A stretch of 11,032 nt of DNA, from positions 1 through 11,032 of the forward strand of contig VGXK01000035.1 of the NCBI GenBank assembly GCA_016873355.1, read 5' to 3'. The DNA comes from Phycisphaerae bacterium. Its GTDB lineage: Bacteria; Planctomycetota; Phycisphaerae; Phycisphaerales; SM1A02. The translations under genes and the position numbers were made by a program. The notes beneath the pieces are model-generated. The model was not told the origin of the DNA and searched no databases. It was given only the letters and a program-made list of their open reading frames with translations. Shown here piece by piece: positions 1-5,731 of this stretch. Each line of letters starts with the position of its first letter. Position 1 is the first letter of the stretch.

Positions 1-210
1 GCTCCTAGCCACACTCGTCTCGCCAACGCCAGCTCGCTACGCCTGAGTCGTCACCGCTCTAGAGAATTCGATGCACGGCGTGCGTTCGGTTCTCGACCCA
101 TCGCCCGCGGTCGTCGAGCGCGAGTTCGAACGAGATCACGGTGAACCAGGCGAAGCCGCGCACCCCGGCGTGCGCGGCGAGTTGGACTCGGACATTCCCG
201 GATCTTGCCG
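1..210. other. Non-coding flank downstream of the metalloprotease gene
   Basis: No convincing gene is visible here. The minus strand holds a 34-codon open frame (GTG at 163 down to TAG at 59) rich in GC at third codon positions. It has no ribosome binding site, overlaps the hairpin at 155-178 and matches no family I recognise, so I do not call it a gene. A longer minus-strand frame runs into it from inside the metalloprotease gene in another register, which is expected of GC-rich DNA. Confidence 0.5.
155..178 (-). terminator. GC-rich hairpin after the metalloprotease stop
   Basis: Bases 155-163 (gccgcgcac) and 170-178 (gtgcgcggc) form a perfect 9-bp inverted repeat with a 6-base loop. On the minus strand it begins about 32 bases after the TGA of the metalloprotease gene, a usual place for a transcription terminator. 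The T-tract of a classic intrinsic terminator is missing, so it could instead be a 3' RNA-stabilising stem, or chance in GC-rich DNA. Confidence 0.4.
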
Positions 211-2421
211 TCAGGACCACTCGCCGAGCAGCACACCGAGGTCGCCGCCGTCGACGATGCCGTTCCCGTCGAGATCCGCCGGCGAATCGTTCGAACCCCA
301 ATCGCCCAGAAGCGCACCCAGGTCGGAACCATTCACGAATCCGTCGCAATCGAGATCCGCAGGCATGCAGGGCGGCTCCGGTTCGACGACGGCAAAGATC
401 AGGTCGTCGTAGAAGATCGAGCTCGAGCCGTTTGCGAAGAGGTCGACCGCAGCCACGCCGGCCGCGCCTTCGCCGCCACCGAGAACACCGCCGGTCCACG
501 GGTATTCCGCGATCAGGGCATCGTCGTAGTAGACGCGCGTCCAATCCTCGTCGAGATCGATGAGCGACTTGATCTTCACCCAGCGGTCCCGGATGAGCGG
601 GACCTGCACCGTGTCGATGCCCTGGCCGTGGAACACCTTCAGCAGGTTGGCCGTGCCATCGACCTGGATCTGCACCGACCAGTCGCTCTCGGCGTGGATG
701 CCGGGCTCGTAGCGATTGAGCACGACGATGTAACTCCCCGCGAACGGACCCGCTCCGTTGTTGGTGAAGTTCTCGGGGACGAATTGCCACATCGAGAGCG
801 ACCAGAGCGACGCGTCGGTCGAGCAATACTCGTGGACCTGGTCGGCGCCGAGAGAGATCTCCAGCGCACGCTCACCGCTTCGGACGACTTCGCTCCTCAC
901 CATTCCGACCGCCATGGGATTGTCGTCCCATCCGCGCCAGCCGCCGCGCTCGTCGAGCTCGGCCAGGTCTTCGTATGCCTCGAAGCTCTCCTCGTGCTGG
1001 CAGGAGCCTGCGTACGAGAGCATCTGCACGGTTTCGAAATTGAGCTCCTCGCCTGGAGGCAACACGGTCCCGTGAGCGCCGCTCAGGTAGTTCGGACTCC
1101 CGGAGAGCGGGTAGGAGAGATTCGACCAGTCGTCGGCGCCCGTGTGCGGGCACCAGTCGAGGAATGGGCAGGTGAACGGCGGCGGCTGGTCGCACTGCGG
1201 CGCCGAGCAATAGGAGGCGGTGACATAGTTGAGGTCGGCGCTCACGAGTCCGCCGCCGATGAAGCCGTCGCGATTGAAGTCGATGCCGGGAGCGGTCTCC
1301 GACTCGAGCCATCCCCATCCCCACGGCGCCACCGGGCCGATCGGGACGGCATGACCCGCGTGGGCTGCGCCGCATCCGCCGCAGAGCGAGGTGTTCACCT
1401 CGCTCAGCACGTTCTCGTCAAGCGGCGCCGCATTGACGGACGAGAAGTCGAGCGTCCAGCTCGAGCCGTACTGAAGCTGCCGCGGCGTCGGAACCAGCGA
1501 GAAGCCCACGTAGCGCGGAACCGACCAGCTGTAGTTCATGACGCTGTGGTAATTGGGCTTGAAGTTCACGTTCGATCCGGATCCGCCGTGGAGCAGACCG
1601 AGGTTGTGGCCGAGCTCATGCATGAAGATGCCGGCATAGACCTGCTGCCGCCATTGGATCTGCGCCGCGCTCAAGGGCGGGATTCCCCACCACCAGGCGC
1701 CCAGCGTCACGATCATGTCGTTTCCGCGCAGTTCCGCGATTCCGCTGATGGTGGTCGACCCCAGTCGGTCCCCGAAGACGGCGTAGCGGAACGCCTTCAG
1801 CTTCGCCAACTGCATCGGACCGCTGGTTCCGCCGGCCGCGTACCAGTTCGAATTGGCTCGCTCGGTGGCGGTGCCGAACCATGACTGCTTGAAGCCGGCG
1901 TACTCCGGAGGCCAATTGACGCCGTTCGGCGGGTCGAAGCTGAACGCGATCGACGGCGTGGAGTCGTCGACGATGGCGACCAAGTCGATTCCCGTCGAGC
2001 CGTCCGGATTCACCACCGGGGCCGACGCGAACATCGATTGGACCTGTGCGGTCGCGATCGATCCGTAGGTGAAGTGCTGCGACATGAAGTCCGCTTCCAC
2101 ATACACGGTCTTGCGCCGTGCGCCCTTCCAGGGCTGGGCGCTGTTGTATGGAAGCGCGTAGCGCTGGCCGATCCCGGAGTTGTTGATCCAGGGGACCCCC
2201 AGGATCTCCCAGTCGTCGTTGAGGCCATCGCCGTCCGTGTCGGAATTGAATGGGTCGGTCAAGTAGGTAGCGATTTCATCCGCGTCGCTCAGCGTGTCGG
2301 CATCACTGTCTTGCCGAGCGAGGGCGGTGGACGCGGATCCAAGGCCGGCGACGAGGGCCAGCAGGGCGATCGGACCCCGAATGGTCGAGGCGTCGGGCGC
2401 GAGATCGAGGGTGTTCTTCAT
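211..2421 (-). CDS. Secreted metzincin-like zinc metalloprotease with dockerin-like C-terminal tail
   Basis: A 736-residue protein. Residues 1-35 look like a signal peptide (hydrophobic LALVAGLGSA core, possible ALA/RQ cleavage). Residues about 38-72 hold two Asp-rich calcium-binding repeats (DSDADTLSDADE, DSDTDGDGLNDDWE) of the thrombospondin type 3 kind. The catalytic site is HELGHNLGLLH at 268-278, a full HExxHxxGxxH metzincin motif with three His zinc ligands and Glu269 as general base. HSVMNYSW (292-299) supplies the expected Met-turn, Met295. Residues about 475-680 look beta-rich and resemble a concanavalin-type lectin/glucanase fold; this is weaker. Residues 685-736 are two EF-hand-like repeats (DLDCDGFVNGSDL, DLDGNGIVDGGDL) each ending LLGxW, a dockerin-like tail. 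The start is the ATG at 2421 because GGAGG lies 8 bases upstream; an in-frame TTG at 2436 would consume that site. It probably digests extracellular protein. The metzincin call is firm, the substrate unknown. Confidence 0.88.
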   Translation of the reverse strand: MKNTLDLAPDASTIRGPIALLALVAGLGSASTALARQDSDADTLSDADEIATYLTDPFNSDTDGDGLNDDWEILGVPWINNSGIGQRYALPYNSAQPWKGARRKTVYVEADFMSQHFTYGSIATAQVQSMFASAPVVNPDGSTGIDLVAIVDDSTPSIAFSFDPPNGVNWPPEYAGFKQSWFGTATERANSNWYAAGGTSGPMQLAKLKAFRYAVFGDRLGSTTISGIAELRGNDMIVTLGAWWWGIPPLSAAQIQWRQQVYAGIFMHELGHNLGLLHGGSGSNVNFKPNYHSVMNYSWSVPRYVGFSLVPTPRQLQYGSSWTLDFSSVNAAPLDENVLSEVNTSLCGGCGAAHAGHAVPIGPVAPWGWGWLESETAPGIDFNRDGFIGGGLVSADLNYVTASYCSAPQCDQPPPFTCPFLDWCPHTGADDWSNLSYPLSGSPNYLSGAHGTVLPPGEELNFETVQMLSYAGSCQHEESFEAYEDLAELDERGGWRGWDDNPMAVGMVRSEVVRSGERALEISLGADQVHEYCSTDASLWSLSMWQFVPENFTNNGAGPFAGSYIVVLNRYEPGIHAESDWSVQIQVDGTANLLKVFHGQGIDTVQVPLIRDRWVKIKSLIDLDEDWTRVYYDDALIAEYPWTGGVLGGGEGAAGVAAVDLFANGSSSIFYDDLIFAVVEPEPPCMPADLDCDGFVNGSDLGALLGDWGSNDSPADLDGNGIVDGGDLGVLLGEWS

Positions 2422-2429
2422 GGTGTGGG

Positions 2430-2434
2430 CCTCC
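2430..2434 (-). promoter_or_regulatory. Ribosome binding site of the metalloprotease gene
   Basis: Minus-strand GGAGG, 8 bases before the ATG at 2421. It decides the start: the in-frame TTG at 2436 overlaps this site and would add only MEAHT before the signal peptide. Confidence 0.75.
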
Positions 2435-2471
2435 AACCCGCATTCGCCCCGCCGCGGTCGGATCTCTCAGC

Positions 2472-2487
2472 GAATCGATCGCGATTC
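2472..2487. promoter_or_regulatory. 16-base dyad in the divergent intergenic region
   Basis: GAATCG-ATCG-CGATTC is a perfect 6-bp inverted repeat around a 4-base centre. It lies 51 bases upstream of the metalloprotease start and 37 bases upstream of the sigma factor start, in the 103-base region shared by the two divergent genes. That is a plausible site for an operator acting on one or both genes. There is only one copy and no known regulator matches, so this is a candidate only. I could not assign clear -35/-10 elements. Confidence 0.25.
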
Positions 2488-2524
2488 CTACGATGCCCCA
2501 CGGGGCCCCAGTCCCGCACCCTTC

Positions 2525-3127
2525 ATGCAGACGCGGACGACCAGTTCCATGCTCGACGGCCTGCTCGACCCGGCGAACGAAGCCGTGTGGCGGCAATTCG
2601 ACGAGCGTTACCGTCCCATTCTCTTCGCGTGCGCTCGGCGTCTGGGCCTCTCCCGCGAGGACGCGGCCGACGCGGCACAGGACGCACTCGTTCGTTTCCT
2701 GACCGCATTCCGCGCCGGGAGCTACGACCGCACGCGCGGGCGGCTTTCGTCATGGCTGGCCGGAATCGCCCGGCACGCGATGCTCGATGTGCAGCATCGA
2801 CGATCTTCCCGCCGCGAAGCCCGCGGCCTCTCCGCCATCGACGGTCTGACGGACGACGAAGCGATGGCAGCGGCCGAAGCGGCCTGGAACGCGGAGTGCG
2901 AGCGCGAAATCCTGTGCCAGGCGCTCCGGCGTCTTCGCGCGGAGACACGAACCGAGGCGCGAACGCTTCAGGCGTTCGAAATGTTGGCGCTTCAGGGCCT
3001 GACGCCCGCGGTCGTCGCCGAAACGCTCGGAGTGACCTTGCACGACGTCTATCAGGCGAAGCATCGTTGCCTCGCGCTGCTTCGCGCTCTCGTCGTTGAA
3101 ATCCGCGACGCCTACGAGACGATGTAG
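2525..3127 (+). CDS. ECF-type RNA polymerase sigma factor 1
   Basis: A 200-residue sigma-70 family protein of ECF size, with only regions 2 and 4. Region 2 spans about residues 20-92 (FDERYRPILFACARRLG, then RGRLSSWLAGIARHAMLD). Region 2.2 keeps acidic residues Asp46, Asp49 and Asp53 in EDAADAAQDALVRF, which normally contact the beta-prime subunit. Region 4 spans about 128-190, with its helix-turn-helix near LTPAVVAETLGVTLHDVYQAKH. The ATG at 2525 is preferred because the preceding TRTTSSMLDGLLDP resembles the N-terminus of planctomycete ECF factors, which often begin with a Thr/Ser-Leu-Leu stretch and a DP. An ATG at 2549 is the alternative, and neither has a good ribosome binding site. In-frame sequence further upstream runs antisense into the metalloprotease gene and is unlikely to be translated. 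The kinase gene follows 18 bases after the stop, so the two are probably co-transcribed. Its regulon is unknown. Confidence 0.85.
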   Translation: MQTRTTSSMLDGLLDPANEAVWRQFDERYRPILFACARRLGLSREDAADAAQDALVRFLTAFRAGSYDRTRGRLSSWLAGIARHAMLDVQHRRSSRREARGLSAIDGLTDDEAMAAAEAAWNAECEREILCQALRRLRAETRTEARTLQAFEMLALQGLTPAVVAETLGVTLHDVYQAKHRCLALLRALVVEIRDAYETM

Positions 3128-3145
3128 GCGCCTTCGCCGGTCGCC

Positions 3146-5395
3146 ATGGCTGACACGCCGCAAAGCCCATGTCTTGACCTCGAGCAGTTGGAATCCCTCG
3201 CTGCGGATTCGGTCCAGGATGTCGACGGCGATCTTGCGCGACATCTCGACGAGTGCCCGGCGTGTCGCGCTCGGCTTCTCGAGATTCGAGAACACAGCTC
3301 GCTGTTCGACGACATTCGCGGAGCAGGGCTGAGCGCCGCCGATCTGCGTGGACAGGACCGGGCGCGCGGCGAAGAGATCCGGCCGGACGGGGAGAGCGGC
3401 GACGCGCCGATCGTGCCCGGCTACGAGCGCCTCGAACCGCTCCATCGCGGCGGCCAGGGAGTGGTCTATCGCGCGACCCAGCACGCGACGAGGCGCGAAG
3501 TGGCGCTCAAGGTTCTCGCGGCGGGTCGCTTCGCCACCAGTCGGCAACGCATTCGGTTCGAGCGCGAGCTGGACCTGGTGGCCTCGCTTCGCGACCCCGG
3601 CATCGTCACGGTGCATGATGGCGGCACCACGGCGGAAGGGCGGCAATGGATCGCCATGGAGCTGGTGGACGGGATTCCGTTCGACGAATTCGTGGCGGCG
3701 AATGCGGCGCAACTCGGGACCGCCGGACTGCTCCGGCTCTTCGCGCAGGCGTGCGATGCCGTCGCTGCAGCCCATCGTCGCGGCGTCATTCACCGCGACC
3801 TGAAACCCGCCAACATCCTCGTCGACACGGACGGCCGACCTCGCGTGCTCGACTTCGGACTTGCACGATCGATCGACCCGACGACGTCCGCCGAAACGAT
3901 CCGACTCACCGTGGAGCACGGATTCATGGGCACGCTCGCGTACGCCGCGCCGGAGCAGGTCGCCGGGGCGCATGACCGCGTCGATGTTCGAAGCGACGTC
4001 TACTCGCTTGGCGCCGTGCTCTACGAGCTGCTGACGGGGCGACTCCCATTCGATCTCTGCGGGCGCCTCTCCGAGGCGATGGAACGCATCGCCACGCAGG
4101 ATCCGCCGCCGCCGTCCGGCGTCCTGCCGCGCCGCGTCGAGATCGGCGACGAGCTCGACACGATCGTGCTCAAGGCGCTCGCGAAGGATCCCGATCGACG
4201 CTACCAATCGGTGGCGGCATTCCGGGAGGACCTGGAGCATCTGCTCAAGGGCGAACCGATCGAAGCGAAACGAGAGAGTCGCGGCTACCTGCTTCGCAAG
4301 TTCCTGCGACGGCACCGCGCGGCCGTCGCGGTGTCCGGCTCGATCCTCGTGCTGACGGCTGCGTTCGCCGTCGGCATGACCATCATGTACGGTCGCGCGT
4401 CCGCCCAGGCGCAGAAGACTTCGCGCATCAATCTCTTCCTCGAGGACACGCTCGGTTCGGTGGAGCCGGCGCCCGGCCATGGCGAGGTCACCGTCGCCGA
4501 CTTCCTCGATGAGGGTCGACTCTGGGTGGAGCTCGTGCTCCGCGACGATCGGGAGACCGGCGCCGCGGTGCGCGCCATCCTGGCGAACGGCTATCGCAAC
4601 ATCGGGCAGCTCGATCGAGCGGAGGAGCTGGCGTCGCAATCGCTCCGACTGCTGCGAGAGGAGTTCGGCGAGACGGCGCTCGAGACGACCGCGGCGCTCA
4701 ACATGATGGGCCTCATCCGCCAGCTCCAGGGTCGGCCGGAGGAATCACTCGCGCTGTTGATGGAGGCCGAGCGCATCCGAAGACGGGAACTTGGCGACAA
4801 CGATCCTTCGGTCGCGATCAGCAAGGGCAACATCGCCTCGGTGCTCGTCGGCATGGGCAGGCTGGACGAGGCGCTTCGGTGGCAGCGCGAGGCGCTGGCG
4901 ATTCGGAGCCGGATCCTGCCGGAAGGGCATCAGGACATCGCCATGAGTCGCTTCGCGCTGGCGACCACCTTGGAACGACTCGATCGATTCGATGAGGCGT
5001 TGCAGCACCATCGCCAGGCGCTCGAGGCGCGCCGAAGCCGGCTCGATGCCGCTCATCCGGATCTCTCGCGCTCGTTGCTCGCGACCGGACTGCTGCTCCT
5101 TCGACGCGGAAATCCGATCGAGGCGGAGGCTCTCGTGCGCGAAGCGCTCGACCACCGAGAGCAATCGCTGCCCGAGGGTCATTGGCGGATTGCCCAGGCT
5201 CGAAGCGCGCTCGGTTCGTGTCTCGTCGCGCTTCGCCGCCGAGCGGAGGCCGAGCCGCTGCTCCGCGCCGCGGTCGAGGTGCTCGAGCGCGAGCGCGGCA
5301 AGGACTCGCCCGACGCGGAGCTCGCGCGCCGGCGGCTCGCGGAATGCGCGGGAGGCGCCGAGTCGTCCATGCCGCCGTCCGCGCCGCGCGGCTGA
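3146..5395 (+). CDS. Transmembrane Ser/Thr protein kinase 1: anti-sigma-like zinc motif, kinase, TPRs
   Basis: A 749-residue membrane kinase. Residues 9-40 hold Cys9, His33, Cys37 and Cys40 (HLDECPACRARL), the C-x23-H-x3-C-x2-C pattern of zinc-binding anti-sigma domains (zf-HC2 type). The kinase domain covers about 93-368: glycine loop LHRGGQGVVY at 99-108, Lys122, HRDLKPAN at 216-223, DFG at 236-238 and APE at 268-270, so it should be active. The usual first loop glycine is His100. One membrane helix spans about 393-414, after the basic stretch LLRKFLRRHR, placing the kinase inside and the C-terminus outside. Residues about 430-740 contain TPRs of roughly 42-residue period, kinesin light-chain type, probably a protein-binding sensor. 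The gene is 18 bases behind sigma factor 1. The zinc motif suggests it binds that sigma factor directly, which is inference. The start has no clear ribosome binding site but gives the complete zinc motif. Confidence 0.9.
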   Translation: MADTPQSPCLDLEQLESLAADSVQDVDGDLARHLDECPACRARLLEIREHSSLFDDIRGAGLSAADLRGQDRARGEEIRPDGESGDAPIVPGYERLEPLHRGGQGVVYRATQHATRREVALKVLAAGRFATSRQRIRFERELDLVASLRDPGIVTVHDGGTTAEGRQWIAMELVDGIPFDEFVAANAAQLGTAGLLRLFAQACDAVAAAHRRGVIHRDLKPANILVDTDGRPRVLDFGLARSIDPTTSAETIRLTVEHGFMGTLAYAAPEQVAGAHDRVDVRSDVYSLGAVLYELLTGRLPFDLCGRLSEAMERIATQDPPPPSGVLPRRVEIGDELDTIVLKALAKDPDRRYQSVAAFREDLEHLLKGEPIEAKRESRGYLLRKFLRRHRAAVAVSGSILVLTAAFAVGMTIMYGRASAQAQKTSRINLFLEDTLGSVEPAPGHGEVTVADFLDEGRLWVELVLRDDRETGAAVRAILANGYRNIGQLDRAEELASQSLRLLREEFGETALETTAALNMMGLIRQLQGRPEESLALLMEAERIRRRELGDNDPSVAISKGNIASVLVGMGRLDEALRWQREALAIRSRILPEGHQDIAMSRFALATTLERLDRFDEALQHHRQALEARRSRLDAAHPDLSRSLLATGLLLLRRGNPIEAEALVREALDHREQSLPEGHWRIAQARSALGSCLVALRRRAEAEPLLRAAVEVLERERGKDSPDAELARRRLAECAGGAESSMPPSAPRG

Positions 5396-5417
5396 ACCCG
5401 GAGTTGCAGCCTGAGCC

Positions 5418-5585
5418 GTGCTCGGGGACGGCGTCTGCCGGGATCCATCTCCTCGACGAGGCGACCCTGGATCGTTGCTCCGGAAGTGGGGGATCGGAGG
5501 CGGCTGGAGCGCGGCCGATTTCAACCACGATGCCGGCGTCGACGGCGACGATTCGGGCGGGCTGCTCGGGCGCCGGGGGCCGTGC
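5418..5585 (+). pseudogene. Decayed dockerin-like EF-hand tail
   Basis: Read in the frame starting at 5418, the second half gives SAADFNHDAGVDGDDSGG followed by LLGRRGPC, very close to a standard planctomycete dockerin-like repeat (ADFNHDGxVDGDDLGxLLGxWGPC). Changes include Leu to Ser and Trp to Arg, each possible by one base change. The first half is more damaged: GDGV is followed by a stretch with several extra residues, then GDPGSLLRKWG, matching the end of a repeat (DLGSLLGxWG). The frame then runs on to a stop at 5655-5657 instead of stopping after WGPC. It is out of frame with the kinase gene before it and the solenoid gene after it, and nothing in front of it could be its body. It looks like the orphan remnant of a lost secreted-protein gene. 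Confidence 0.6.
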
Positions 5586-5659
5586 CATCGGGGGGGCCCG
5601 GAACTCCGCGCGTTCGGCGCGGCGCGATCGAGGCGCGAATTCCGCGTGGTGATGTGAAA

Positions 5660-5679
5660 GGAGGCCCCCGCGGGTCTCC
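5660..5679 (+). other. Hairpin upstream of the solenoid protein gene
   Basis: Bases 5660-5667 (ggaggccc) and 5672-5679 (gggtctcc) pair over 8 bp, with one G-T (G-U in RNA) pair and a 4-base loop. No T-tract follows. It could be a terminator or attenuator for the kinase operon, or a structure in the leader of the gene at 5732. The left arm includes most of a perfect AAAGGAGG ribosome binding sequence at 5657-5664 that has no start codon at usable distance. Confidence 0.35.
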
Positions 5680-5718
5680 ACACGCACCGCTTCGGACGCA
5701 CGGCCGTGGCCGTGGTCC

Positions 5719-5724
5719 AAGGAG
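5719..5724 (+). promoter_or_regulatory. Ribosome binding site of the solenoid protein gene
   Basis: AAGGAG, 7 bases before the ATG at 5732. It fixes the start at the signal peptide and rules out the longer in-frame extension reaching back to 5486. Confidence 0.8.
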
Positions 5725-5731
5725 ATCCGCA

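Larger units (their letters stand above)
5396..5731 (+). other. 336-base gap with a decayed gene tail and hairpins, no intact gene
   Basis: After the kinase stop no intact gene is visible up to 5732. The gap contains the decayed dockerin-like tail at 5418-5585. It also has a run of seven G at 5590-5596, a 6-bp hairpin at 5606-5622 (CCGCGC/GCGCGG, 5-base loop), a stronger hairpin at 5660-5679, and the ribosome binding site of the next gene at 5719-5724. A weak composite inverted repeat at 5442-5473 (gatcca/tggatc outside cctc/gagg) could end kinase transcription but lies inside the decayed tail. The reading frame of the next gene stays open through much of the gap, but its translation there is Arg/Pro/Gly-rich and not protein-like. 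Confidence 0.6.

Noticed and set aside
58..69. Adjacent TCTAGA and GAATTC restriction sites suggesting a cloning vector polylinker
   Set aside because: The surrounding bases do not continue as any polylinker I recognise; chance is more likely.
59..163. Small minus-strand gene of 34 codons after the metalloprotease
   Set aside because: GTG start without ribosome binding site, no family match, and overlap with a likely terminator hairpin.
205..1884. Plus-strand open frame (559 codons) opposite the metalloprotease
   Set aside because: The minus strand encodes an unmistakable zinc protease with signal peptide and EF-hand tail; the plus-strand translation resembles no protein.
2750..4639. Long minus-strand open frame (629 codons) across sigma factor 1 and kinase 1
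   Set aside because: It is antisense to two genes with clear domain motifs. Its translation shows no domain, and long antisense frames are common in GC-rich coding DNA.
5486..5731. N-terminal extension of the solenoid protein back to 5486
   Set aside because: The extension is Arg/Pro/Gly-rich and would bury the signal peptide internally. A strong AAGGAG directs the ATG at 5732.
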